The notes beneath the pieces are model-generated. The model ran no database searches. It worked only from the letters and a program-made list of their open reading frames with translations, and was not told the origin of the DNA. Source: Photobacterium alginatilyticum (GTDB lineage Bacteria; Pseudomonadota; Gammaproteobacteria; Enterobacterales; Vibrionaceae). Taken from it: DNA of 64,000 bases. The DNA lies in NCBI RefSeq assembly GCF_009910675.1, contig NZ_RSEJ01000017.1, positions 59,760 through 123,759 on the forward strand, in the 5' to 3' direction. Of the stretch, positions 43,322-50,925 are shown in pieces. The position numbers and the translations under genes are program-made. How positions within the stretch are numbered: the first letter of the stretch is position 1; each line of letters opens with the position of its first letter.

Positions 43322-44665
43322 TTATTCTCGCGCATAACCATTATTGTAGTGCCTGACGTCTGGCACTATATTGTGCTTATTGAGTAATCGATACATGGTT
43401 GCCCTTGACACGCCAAGGTCCTTCGCGGCTGATGCTACCTGTCCTCTGTGTGTTTCCAACACAGCGACCAAAACATCCTTCTCCGCCTCATCCTTAATGT
43501 TTCTCAAGCTTTGCTTAAGGTTCGCCTTACTGGGCAAATCAAAGTGCTCAGCCCGAACTTCATTGCCTTCCGCCAACAAAGCAGCACGCTTGACCTGGTT
43601 AATAAGCTCACGTACGTTGCCAGGCCAGCTGTAACGTAACAGTAATTGTTTGGAATCTTCGGAAAACGATGCCGCCATCGTACTGTATTCCCTGGCAAAC
43701 TTGGTCAAAAAAGTTTCAGCCAGCAGGAAGATATCCGAACCACGCTCTCTCAGGGTCGGCACTTTGATGTGGAAAACATTCAGGCGATAGAACAGCTCCT
43801 TGCTAAAGTCTCCGTTAGCAACGGCAGCCTCTAAGTCCGCGCTAGAGGACGCAATGATGCGGGCATCGGAAGATGCGTCATCATCAAGCGACTCCCCTGC
43901 CGGGATCTGGAGATATGTAAGGAGTTCATCTTGAAGCTCTTTGGACAGCTCTTCGACATTGTCCAACAAAATAGTACCGTTGAACTGGGAACCATCTTCG
44001 TTGGTATAACTGCCGTCAAGAAAGGCCATCTTCTCGTCGTCTCTGGTTAACGAACCGCAATTGACAATCACAAAAGGGGCATTCTTTCGCTTAGACAAAT
44101 TATGGATTGATTTTGCTATCAGCTCTTTGCCGGTGCCGTTTTCGCCGGTCAGAAAAACATTAACTTCTGTTAACGCCACACGGCGCACCATGTCTCTTAA
44201 CTGCTTGATAGACTTAGAGTCACCAAATAGTCCCATATCATGCTGAGACGTTATCTCGACCCACGAACTTGATTCAATATCGAGCATACCCAGTTGATGG
44301 CCAACAGTATCAAGTAAGTGGCTGCCAGGAATAGGTACTGAGAAATAGTCGACACAAAAGTTATTAATAAACTGACAAATCGCATCAGTTTTTAATTGCT
44401 CTTTTTTGATAATCGCAATCCATTTCACTTGCTTGGTTTTATTTGCCCTCAAAGAAATGCTGTTTAAGCTAAAATCATTATTGCTTAAGTCAACAATACA
44501 AATGCATGGGCTGAACTCTTCCAGGATTGAGTCAGCCGTCCGTAGGTCATAGCAGCAATGGGTTTTCCAACCAGATTGTTCAAGAAGCGCAATCCAAGGT
44601 TCATAGTTACATCCAATTGCAACCAGTCGACCATTAATTGATTTATTTTGACATTGAGCCACCAT
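43322..44665 (-). CDS. vpsR: VpsR-like AAA+ transcriptional regulator
   Basis: A 447-residue enhancer-binding-type regulator. The start is ATG 44665, behind GAAGGTGACTTCG; the GTG three codons earlier lacks spacing. The N-terminal receiver-like domain has CICIVDLSNNDFSLN, with Asp59 exactly where V. cholerae VpsR has its key Asp59. The AAA+ domain has Walker A GENGTGKE and Walker B TILLDNVEEL. The GAFTGA loop needed to contact sigma-54 is missing, as in VpsR, which works with sigma-70 and c-di-GMP. The C-terminal Fis-type helix-turn-helix is GQVASAAKDLGVSRATMYRL. It adjoins the Fap-like locus and may control it (inference). Confidence 0.88.
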   Translation of the reverse strand: MVAQCQNKSINGRLVAIGCNYEPWIALLEQSGWKTHCCYDLRTADSILEEFSPCICIVDLSNNDFSLNSISLRANKTKQVKWIAIIKKEQLKTDAICQFINNFCVDYFSVPIPGSHLLDTVGHQLGMLDIESSSWVEITSQHDMGLFGDSKSIKQLRDMVRRVALTEVNVFLTGENGTGKELIAKSIHNLSKRKNAPFVIVNCGSLTRDDEKMAFLDGSYTNEDGSQFNGTILLDNVEELSKELQDELLTYLQIPAGESLDDDASSDARIIASSSADLEAAVANGDFSKELFYRLNVFHIKVPTLRERGSDIFLLAETFLTKFAREYSTMAASFSEDSKQLLLRYSWPGNVRELINQVKRAALLAEGNEVRAEHFDLPSKANLKQSLRNIKDEAEKDVLVAVLETHRGQVASAAKDLGVSRATMYRLLNKHNIVPDVRHYNNGYARE

Positions 44666-44886
44666 CGAAGTCACCTTCTATCAATGTGCATATTATTATT
44701 GATGTCTTAAAAATATAGGCAATAAACGACAGTTTTGCAGGGTATCAGTTGTAAGAAATGTATTGAAAAGTTATTACTTCATAGTATTGCGAAAAAGAGT
44801 CAATATTAATCAACAAGTTATTAATAATAAAAACGGCACTTAAGTATAAGTTTCTGTATTCAGTTCAACTAATGAACAACAAAAAA

Positions 44887-44910
44887 GGTACAGCTTTTAT
44901 ACTGTACCTT
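44887..44910 (-). terminator. Terminator of the Fap-like operon
   Basis: On the minus strand GGTACAG-TATAAAAG-CTGTACC is followed by TTTTTTG, 33 bp after the stop of the gene at 44943. It separates the locus from the VpsR-like gene. Confidence 0.8.
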
Positions 44911-44942
44911 CCTAAATGACAAATTATTACTATGAAAACGGT

Positions 44943-45452
44943 TTAATAACCATTGTGAAGGATAGAGTTCTCAAGCCTATTCCTATAAATGGATTGCTGA
45001 ATGAACCCATTAACATCAGCTTCGATATCCATAATCATCTGAGTATTTATTCTCGTACCGTCATTTGAATTTTGAATAATAAAGCCTGTACTATTAGGAC
45101 TTGTATTCGCTGTATTAATATTATTATCACCTATATCAATTACATATAGAGGATCTTGAAAATCTAGAGATTCTCCACCTGACGGGTCAACTAATTTGCC
45201 ATTGTTAATGGTAAAGTCAGCAATACGCGTTGTCAGAACTTCCTCTCCATTAATTGCCGTACTCATCGTCAAACCAATATTTATGATATTGTCATTTATA
45301 GAGACAAAACCACCTCGTATAGATGACATATCACTATCAGATAATGATGTTAGCCCTAGCTCATCAATAGAAGGGAAGCTGATAGAAGCATTAGCCATAA
45401 TAGCTACACCTCCTATCGTCGATGCGACGAATATACGAGTTAATTTATTCAT
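44943..45452 (-). CDS. Exported protein with double-glycine motif (FapE-like position)
   Basis: A 169-residue secreted protein. A Sec-type signal peptide (NKLTRIFVASTIGGVAIMAN) is followed by SLSDSDMSSIRGGF, with Gly47-Gly48 in the form of a double-glycine processing site. The rest is asparagine- and isoleucine-rich and likely beta: INIGLTMSTAINGEEVLTTR, VIDIGDNNINTAN, GFIIQNSNDGTRINTQMIMD. It has no cysteine. Its start lies 8 bp after the C39 peptidase gene, so the two are coupled and the peptidase may process it. No named family is recognised; FapE-like is a positional guess. Confidence 0.65.
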   Translation of the reverse strand: MNKLTRIFVASTIGGVAIMANASISFPSIDELGLTSLSDSDMSSIRGGFVSINDNIINIGLTMSTAINGEEVLTTRIADFTINNGKLVDPSGGESLDFQDPLYVIDIGDNNINTANTSPNSTGFIIQNSNDGTRINTQMIMDIEADVNGFIQQSIYRNRLENSILHNGY

Positions 45453-45460
45453 GCTAGCCT

Positions 45461-46135
45461 CTAATAATCGTTTGCACCAGGTAGTGTAATACTAAACGTT
45501 GCAAGTGAGTCTCTAGCTATCGCCTCTGATGACGGCGACGGCGTATAGACGTTATAATTTTCAGCAGTGATAAAGCTCTCACGGCCTTTTACTGCTTGGT
45601 TTTTAACCAACAACACAGACCCCTTATAGTAGGTCTTAAAATCATCGATTGGCATTACGACAGTTCCCCGTGATGGATCGCCAAGGATAACTTGACTGCT
45701 ATTCATTCCTTTAATAACCACAAAGTGCATATAGCCATCAAAGTTGACGATAGTAATTGCAGGAATCCTTATTTTACTAAACTTATCGAGGGGAATGTTG
45801 TAGCCATTAGCATCTAACCCTATCGAAACAAGATAGTTTTTCATATCTAACATAGAAAAACCTTGTTTCTCTATTTTTTCTTTATTTCCATGTTTGAACA
45901 TATATTTGAAAACATCATTTTCTGATGTTTCAAGATCATAGTGGTAAGTAACCAGAGATGCGACAGCAGCAGAACCACAACTAAAATCATATTGTTGTCT
46001 GAAAACATCACCAAATAACTGCTCTTGATAACTTTTCACTTCAACATTATACGCCCCCCTATTAGGGAAATAATCCAGCGCATAAATACTACTACTCGCA
46101 AGTAGACCAGTGGTAAACAATATTGATCTAATCAT
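45461..46135 (-). CDS. Periplasmic C39-family peptidase (FapD-like)
   Basis: A 224-residue cysteine protease with signal peptide (IRSILFTTGLLASSSIYA). The C39 catalytic triad is visible: Cys53 in QQYDFSCGSAAVASLVTYHY, His137 in FDGYMHFVVIKG, and Asp153 in ILGDPSRGTV. The Gln before the Cys block supplies the oxyanion hole. Unlike bacteriocin exporters it has no ABC or membrane domain, so it acts alone in the periplasm, as FapD does in Pseudomonas amyloid secretion. Upstream is a fibre-subunit-like gene and downstream, 8 bp away, a double-glycine-motif protein. Confidence 0.88.
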   Translation of the reverse strand: MIRSILFTTGLLASSSIYALDYFPNRGAYNVEVKSYQEQLFGDVFRQQYDFSCGSAAVASLVTYHYDLETSENDVFKYMFKHGNKEKIEKQGFSMLDMKNYLVSIGLDANGYNIPLDKFSKIRIPAITIVNFDGYMHFVVIKGMNSSQVILGDPSRGTVVMPIDDFKTYYKGSVLLVKNQAVKGRESFITAENYNVYTPSPSSEAIARDSLATFSITLPGANDY

Positions 46136-46267
46136 AATCTATACCGCTTTGGTTTCTCAGCCTTGATACCGCAGCATCTATATTCGAACATGAATAAAAG
46201 ATAGTACTTTTGATAAACCAATAATTATCAAAACTAATAATTGCTGGCTAACAAGCAGAATTAATGA

Positions 46268-46288
46268 AAGGGCCCTAAAGGCCCTTTA
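46268..46288 (-). terminator. Hairpin after fibre-subunit-like gene 2
   Basis: AAAGGGCC and GGCCCTTT pair around CTAAA, 7 bp after the stop at 46295 and before the C39 gene. On the minus strand it is followed by CATTAATTC, so it may be an mRNA-stabilising hairpin as much as a terminator. Abundant subunit mRNA often ends in this way. Confidence 0.55.
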
Positions 46289-46294
46289 TCCAGC

Positions 46295-46867
46295 CTAGTA
46301 ATCACCACCAGGACTTACTACGCCTCCACCTGTGCCAACAAGCGCTGCATTTGTAGCTGTTGTTTGCTGTACCATAGAGTTGTTACCGACGTTCTGACCA
46401 GCAATACTGATACCTGAAGCATCACCAAACGCTCTGTTCATGCTGTTGGTCTGCATCACTGTCACGTCCGATCCGTTTTTGCCCTTACAGCATGCACCAC
46501 CATAGGTGACTTCCGCATCCATAATGTGACCATACAACTTTGAATCTGCCAGATAGGTATTGATCTCAACGTCGAGTTCTTTCTCTAAAGAATTATCAAT
46601 ATCTTTGTTATATGTTTCGGTTACCTTGTACAGATTTCCTACATCTTTGAGTTCAAGGACATCATTATCCTTGTTACCAACATTGCCGATATAGAGATCT
46701 TTCGTAGCTGTGAGCTCTACATCTTTTGTAACATCCAGATTACCGCTATCTTCAATGGTGATGTCACCATCGTGACCATAGTATCCATAACCACTATCAT
46801 GGTCATCTGCAAGGGCCATCGGTGAAGCCACAAGTGCCGCAATCAGCATAATATTATTTTTACGCAT
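46295..46867 (-). CDS. Exported fibre-subunit-like protein 2 (FapB/FapC-like)
   Basis: A 190-residue secreted protein and paralogue of the one at 47455-48054. Signal peptide RKNNIMLIAALVASPMALAD is followed by a His/Gly/Tyr segment, a beta-rich middle with repeated polar strands (LDVTKDVELTATKDLYIG), and the shared motif EVTYGGACC with Cys126-Cys127. The C-terminal motif is NSMNRAFGDASGISIAGQNV, then GNNSMVQQTTATNAA. This N/Q-rich motif resembles the repeat of Pseudomonas FapB/FapC (SGNVGVNIAAG...QQ) and suggests an amyloid-type strand. The ribosome site is GGAGTAATATC. Confidence 0.75.
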   Translation of the reverse strand: MRKNNIMLIAALVASPMALADDHDSGYGYYGHDGDITIEDSGNLDVTKDVELTATKDLYIGNVGNKDNDVLELKDVGNLYKVTETYNKDIDNSLEKELDVEINTYLADSKLYGHIMDAEVTYGGACCKGKNGSDVTVMQTNSMNRAFGDASGISIAGQNVGNNSMVQQTTATNAALVGTGGGVVSPGGDY

Positions 46868-46921
46868 GATATTACTCCAAAAATTATCAGTTCTTATTTT
46901 AATATCCGTGCATTTTAGTTA

Positions 46922-46963
46922 TACCATCGCCTTTATTTATAATCCTAATATTAAGCGATGGTA
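46922..46963. repeat. Spaced 9-bp inverted repeat between two Fap-like genes
   Basis: TACCATCGC (46922-46930) and GCGATGGTA (46955-46963) are exact complements 24 bp apart in the 213-bp gap before fibre-subunit-like gene 2. No T run follows, so it is not a normal terminator. It may be a regulator site or an RNA structure. Confidence 0.5.
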
Positions 46964-47080
46964 CAATCATATAACAAAAGAAGTATTGTTCTTTATCCTG
47001 CGAAACTAAACATTATTCCATTTTAGTTTTATGGGTCGCTGACATATTCATTAATATGTCAGCATAGATAGACTAACAAT

Positions 47081-47413
47081 TTACTTCAATGTCAGGTTAA
47101 CCACGGTCGCATTCTGAATTAACACATTGTTACCAGAGTTCTGGACTACATTTAATACACCCGATGCATTACTAAATGACCCTGAGTCAATAATATTGTC
47201 ACCCGTTGTATTATTGTAAGCCCCATTACCTGCAACATCGCCATACATATCTGAACTTGCGTGAATATTATCAATCTTCAGCTCGTATTGACCGCCACGA
47301 GACTGCGTCATCATATCCTCACTCAATATTTCAGAGTTTGCTAGAATATCCAACTCATCTGCAATACCCCCACTAGAAAAAAGAGCAACTGCTATCAGTG
47401 TTAAATATCTCAT
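47081..47413 (-). CDS. Small exported protein with double-glycine motif and fibre-like repeat
   Basis: A 110-residue protein starting at ATG 47413 directly behind AGGAGGAAGTC, a very strong ribosome site. Signal peptide RYLTLIAVALFSSGGIADE is followed by ILSEDMMTQSRGGQ with Gly40-Gly41, closely like the motif in the protein at 44943-45452. A C-terminal segment, SFSNASGVLNVVQNSGNNVL, then IQNATVV, resembles the N/Q-rich motif of the two fibre-subunit-like proteins. It lies between those two genes. It could be a minor subunit, nucleator or chaperone; no family is recognised. Confidence 0.65.
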   Translation of the reverse strand: MRYLTLIAVALFSSGGIADELDILANSEILSEDMMTQSRGGQYELKIDNIHASSDMYGDVAGNGAYNNTTGDNIIDSGSFSNASGVLNVVQNSGNNVLIQNATVVNLTLK

Positions 47414-47454
47414 GACTTCCTCCTGAGAGTTGATAAACAACCCTCAGTTATGTG

Positions 47455-48054
47455 TTATTGACTGGTTAACATTGCATTTGTGCTAGCACTTTGCTGAACC
47501 AACGAGTTATTACCCGCATTCTGACCAGCGATATTGATACCGGATGCGCCTGTAAATGCATCCTGCATGGTGTTACTTTGAGTGACATTCAATGTATGCT
47601 GAGCTGGGTCACCATAACCGTCACCATAGTAGCCATGGCCATCACAGCAAGCACCACCGTAAGTAACTTCACTATAAGTAACTGCACCGTCTAAGGTTGA
47701 AGTTGCCATATAATAGTTTTCTTCAATATCAATAGTAATATGCTTACTGTTGTCATATTCACTATTATCAGTGAGTTCGTAGATATCTTTGTTATTTACA
47801 TCATACAGTAACATGTAGTCACTATCATCGTTGTAACTGTCTTTAATAGAAACATCTTTTTCTAGTGTTACTGTTAGATTTTTTTCAACATCAGTGTTGA
47901 ATGAATCAGTGATTGTTTTGTCATTATCACTGTCACTGCCAGAACCATAGCTTGAACCACCATATGGATCATGACCGTAATCATAAGGGTCATTTGCTAA
48001 TGCTAGAGGTGAGCTAACAACTGCTACTAATAGTGCGATATGTGTTTTACGCAT
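47455..48054 (-). CDS. Exported fibre-subunit-like protein 1 (FapB/FapC-like)
   Basis: A 199-residue secreted protein, first gene of the minus-strand cluster. Signal peptide RKTHIALLVAVVSSPLALAN is followed by a Gly/Tyr/Ser/Asp-rich low-complexity segment (about 22-46) and a beta-rich middle with acidic and asparagine residues. The shared EVTYGGACC motif has Cys136-Cys137. The C-terminal motif is NTMQDAFTGASGINIAGQNA, then GNNSLVQQSASTNAM. Order and paralogy with 46295-46867 suggest one major and one minor (nucleating) subunit, as FapC and FapB. Both also share similar 5' leaders. Confidence 0.75.
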   Translation of the reverse strand: MRKTHIALLVAVVSSPLALANDPYDYGHDPYGGSSYGSGSDSDNDKTITDSFNTDVEKNLTVTLEKDVSIKDSYNDDSDYMLLYDVNNKDIYELTDNSEYDNSKHITIDIEENYYMATSTLDGAVTYSEVTYGGACCDGHGYYGDGYGDPAQHTLNVTQSNTMQDAFTGASGINIAGQNAGNNSLVQQSASTNAMLTSQ

Positions 48055-48464
48055 GATCCTACTCCAAATATAATGAGTCGTTATTTTTTATAATCACTCG
48101 CATGACTTCGCGAGATAACTTAATCATAGTTTTCGCCACTCGTACTTTTGTATTATTTTTAATAAACACACAGCTATTTGAATATAAGTTTTTTGCTTTA
48201 ATCACCTTACTTTATAACGCCTTAAAGATAATAAACCGTCTCAACTTTAGAATGACAGATTTGATTTTTTGAGAAATTTTCTTACCTTTAATTAAAATAA
48301 TAAAGTAGCGTAAATATCTCAGTGATAAGACACTTATTTAAGATTCTCAGGTGACAACTTTTTCTCATTTATACTACTCTTTTCTTATTAGCTTGTATGA
48401 GTATAAACATACAACTTCATATGATTTTTTTGGGGCATACACTTGTTATCTAAGTGAGGGAATC
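48055..48464. promoter_or_regulatory. Divergent promoter region of the Fap-like locus
   Basis: About 410 bp, very AT-rich, between fibre-subunit-like gene 1 (-) and the outer-membrane protein gene (+). It must hold both promoters and any VpsR-like regulator site. By eye I see no clear sigma-54 -24/-12 element. The sequence next to the minus-strand start resembles the leader of the second subunit gene (both have TACTCC before the complementary start). Confidence 0.5.
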
Positions 48465-49508
48465 GTGAGTATTATCAATAAAATAAGCTATATTGCGCTT
48501 CTTGCTTTATTTCCAATAACCGCTCCGGCGGAAGAATCAAAGGCGTCCAAGGAAAGTGAAAAGCCCAAGCGAGTACAAACCGTTGCCGATATTCTCGAGC
48601 AACCTGGTGTTTTGACGCCTAAAGGCTCTTTCGTTCTTGATACTTCTTTGTCATATACCCAGAACTCTTCTAACTCGGTATCCGTTGTCGGCTATACCGT
48701 TCTTCCTTCGCTTATTGTCGGGTTAATACGAGCCAGTGATATTGACCGAACAACCTTAACCTTCGGGCTAACCGGGCGTTACGGCATCACTAACCGACTA
48801 GAGGTTGAGGCGCGTATTCCATGGGTCTACCGCACAGATTCCATTTCTGAGCGGGACCTGAACAGCGGTTCTAATGCAGCAACCCTGCGTACTGTTGACG
48901 GCAACGATATTGGCGATATTGAAGCTGCCTTCAAATACCAGATAAACATGAAAGAGGCACCCTACTGGATCGGTAGCCTGCGCTTCAAGAGCACAACGGG
49001 CAAGTCCCCCTATGATGTGCCTATTAATAGCCTGAATGACTTTGAAGAGCTGCCTACAGGTTCCGGCTTCCCCAGCATCGAGCCCGGTATCACCATGATC
49101 ATGCCTATCGATCCCGCCGTTATTTTCATGAACTTCAGTTATATCTGGAATATCAAAGATGACGTCGAAGTCGATATCGACATCACTGACGACGATAACA
49201 ACACTGAAAATATCCGCGTCGATACCATCGACCTAGGCGATACCATTGCCTTTAGTGCAGGAATGGGCTTTGCCGTGAACCCCAAATTCTCATTCAGTCT
49301 CGGCCTGAGCCACAAAACTATCCTGAAATCCAAAATCAATGGAACAACAGCCAGTGATGCCAAGTTGCTGCAACTTGACTCACTCTCGTTTGGCGCGAAC
49401 TATGCCATCGACAGAGATACAACCATCAACGTCGGCGCAACAGCCGGTATCACCGCAGATGCGCCAGATTTCCAGCTATCCGTTCGTATCCCATATACCC
49501 TGAAATAA
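48465..49508 (+). CDS. Outer-membrane beta-barrel protein (FapF-like transporter)
   Basis: A 347-residue outer-membrane protein. The start is GTG 48465 behind GTGAGGGAATC, which begins a signal peptide (IINKISYIALLALFPITA); the longer frame has no such signal. A short charged N-terminal segment (EESKASKESEKPKRVQTVAD) is followed by repeated amphipathic strands ending in aromatic residues. Examples are GSFVLDTSLSYTQNSS, TLTFGLTGRYGITNRLEVEA and NVGATAGITADAPDFQLSVR, with the terminal strand closing at PYTLK. It matches the phenol-degradation MetA/transporter group to which FapF-type channels belong. Its divergent place beside the subunits suggests it exports them (inference). Confidence 0.75.
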   Translation: MSIINKISYIALLALFPITAPAEESKASKESEKPKRVQTVADILEQPGVLTPKGSFVLDTSLSYTQNSSNSVSVVGYTVLPSLIVGLIRASDIDRTTLTFGLTGRYGITNRLEVEARIPWVYRTDSISERDLNSGSNAATLRTVDGNDIGDIEAAFKYQINMKEAPYWIGSLRFKSTTGKSPYDVPINSLNDFEELPTGSGFPSIEPGITMIMPIDPAVIFMNFSYIWNIKDDVEVDIDITDDDNNTENIRVDTIDLGDTIAFSAGMGFAVNPKFSFSLGLSHKTILKSKINGTTASDAKLLQLDSLSFGANYAIDRDTTINVGATAGITADAPDFQLSVRIPYTLK

Positions 49509-49524
49509 CACCCTCTCCTATTCA

Positions 49525-49545
49525 CCCCGGCTTATGAAGCCGGGG
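49525..49545 (+). terminator. Hairpin after the FapF-like gene
   Basis: CCCCGGCTT and AAGCCGGGG form a 9-bp stem with a 3-base loop, 16 bp after the stop. The following T run is poor. Confidence 0.55.
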
Positions 49546-49621
49546 GACCACTATCAATGACTAAAGTCTAATTTTCCTCTATGCTATAACGCTTAAAATA
49601 AGCAGTAACAGGAATGAATAC

Positions 49622-50020
49622 ATGTCCAACCCATTAGACTCATCCCAGATCACGGCTATCCAGGCCTACGATGCGGAGAAGCGTTACAAGTACCTGGTGA
49701 AAGAAGTTGTTTCTAACCGCCAGATCTGGATTCTGACTGATGAACATGGCTGTGTCATGTTAAATACGGACGACGAGGATTGCGTACCCGTATGGCCGAA
49801 CAAGGAATTTGCTGAGTCATGGGCAACTGGAGAGTGGGAATCTTGTAAGGCCGAGGCTATTTCTCTGAACAAATGGCACAGTCGCTGGACTCACGGCCTG
49901 GAAGATGACGAGCTGGCCGTGGTGATTTTCCCGAATCAGGATGAAGATGGCTTAGTTGTTTATCCTGATGAGCTTGATTACGAGTTAAAACAGCAAGAAC
50001 GAAAGCATAATCAGCGCTAG
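49622..50020 (+). CDS. DUF2750 family protein (copy 2)
   Basis: A 132-residue acidic cytosolic protein. It shares layout with the protein at 34348-34701: KYLVKEVVSNRQIWILTDEH, CVPVWPNKEFAESWATGEW, then SLNKWHSRWTHGLEDDELAV. The conserved box around PVWPNKEFAESW is diagnostic of DUF2750. The C-terminal tail is hydrophilic. The family has no known function. It lies just outside the Fap-like locus and has its own downstream terminator, so it is probably unrelated to it. Confidence 0.75.
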   Translation: MSNPLDSSQITAIQAYDAEKRYKYLVKEVVSNRQIWILTDEHGCVMLNTDDEDCVPVWPNKEFAESWATGEWESCKAEAISLNKWHSRWTHGLEDDELAVVIFPNQDEDGLVVYPDELDYELKQQERKHNQR

Positions 50021-50064
50021 TCGACTTTCAGTTCGTCTTGATGCCGAGCGCTCGGCGAATAGAT

Positions 50065-50089
50065 AAAGGGCTGTGACAGCCCTTTTATT
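50065..50089 (+). terminator. Terminator after the DUF2750 gene
   Basis: AAAGGGCTG-TGA-CAGCCCTTT followed by TATTC, 45 bp after the stop. A second palindrome GCCGAGCGCTCGGC lies just before it (50043-50056). Confidence 0.7.
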
Positions 50090-50167
50090 CGCTAGCGCTC
50101 CTGCTGTTTAGTCCCTACTCGGCTACTATCAATTTCTGACTTTACCAACTGATGGAGATGTACCGCC

Positions 50168-50518
50168 ATGGAAGCGCTACTCAACAAGATCAAACAGTCC
50201 CCAGAGCAGGTTGGCTTTGACACTGTCATCGACCTTATCCAGCAACACTACCTTTACACACCTACGGCCTTCTCCAATGGACTTGGCAAGGAAACGCTGG
50301 TCAACACGGCTGGCAGCAATGAGGGATCATGCCGTATCTTTGCCTTTGCTCAACTGCACCAACTCTCAGAGGCTGAAACATTAGCGTGTTTCGGGGATTT
50401 CTACCGTGAAGATGTCCTTCAGAACCCTGATGGGGACGATCACAAGAACATCCGAAATTTCATGAAATACGGTTGGCAGGGTATTCAATTCTCTGGGCGG
50501 GCTTTGTCAGAGAAGTAG
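50168..50518 (+). CDS. HopJ-type-III-effector-like family protein
   Basis: A 116-residue protein of the HopJ family: QVGFDTVIDLIQQHYLYTPT, AFSNGLGKETLVN, GSNEGSCRIFAFAQLHQL, and CFGDFYREDVLQNPDGDDHK, then NIRNFMKYGWQGI. The family name comes from a plant pathogen, but homologues are common in bacteria with no type III secretion, and no secretion genes are near. The true role is probably a household one and is unknown. The ATG follows GGAGATGTACCGCC. Confidence 0.88.
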   Translation: MEALLNKIKQSPEQVGFDTVIDLIQQHYLYTPTAFSNGLGKETLVNTAGSNEGSCRIFAFAQLHQLSEAETLACFGDFYREDVLQNPDGDDHKNIRNFMKYGWQGIQFSGRALSEK

Positions 50519-50580
50519 CCTGGGTATAGTGAAGCTAGATACTGTCAGGTGAGGGGCAGACGCCCCTCGACATGTCAGGT

Positions 50581-50925
50581 CTAGTCGTTAAGCGGTTTCT
50601 GGCAGTGTGAACATTTCTCGGCCGGTTTCATAAAAAACGGGGCGCGAGTCGCTCTTCCACATGCTGCGCAAAACTTGGTTGCACGAATTGTTAGCCAGGT
50701 TAACGGCACCATAAAGGCCAGTAGCCCCAACATCATCGGCATTGGCGGCTGTACATATACGATCACCGCCCCAATAACGACATTGCTAAAGATGGTATAC
50801 ACAGGCCACAATCTTCGCTTGCGCTCGACGTCTGATCCTCGCTGAAACAACATATAACTGCCAACAGACAACCCCAGCCATACAATGGCAAATGTCACTA
50901 ATAGTTCTTGCTGCACAATCAACAC
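50581..50925 (-). CDS. Small membrane protein with C-terminal zinc ribbon
   Basis: A 114-residue protein with three probable membrane segments (ELLVTFAIVWLGLSVGSYML, VYTIFSNVVIGAVIVYVQ, MMLGLLAFMVPLTWLTI). A cytosolic C-terminal domain follows with two CxxC pairs, KFCAACGRATRAP and EKCSHCQKPLND, that could bind zinc. No named family is recognised. The start is ATG 50925; the gene stands alone on the minus strand before the RelA/SpoT-fold genes. Confidence 0.65.
   Translation of the reverse strand: MLIVQQELLVTFAIVWLGLSVGSYMLFQRGSDVERKRRLWPVYTIFSNVVIGAVIVYVQPPMPMMLGLLAFMVPLTWLTIRATKFCAACGRATRAPFFMKPAEKCSHCQKPLND

Noticed and set aside
44943..48054. Class II bacteriocin cluster, suggested by C39 peptidase and double-glycine motifs
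   Set aside because: The peptidase is a stand-alone exported protein, there is no ABC exporter or immunity gene, and candidate products have Sec signals and N/Q-rich amyloid-like motifs.
50168..50518. Type III secretion effector
   Set aside because: The family name is historical; no secretion genes are nearby, and HopJ-like proteins occur widely in bacteria lacking that system.
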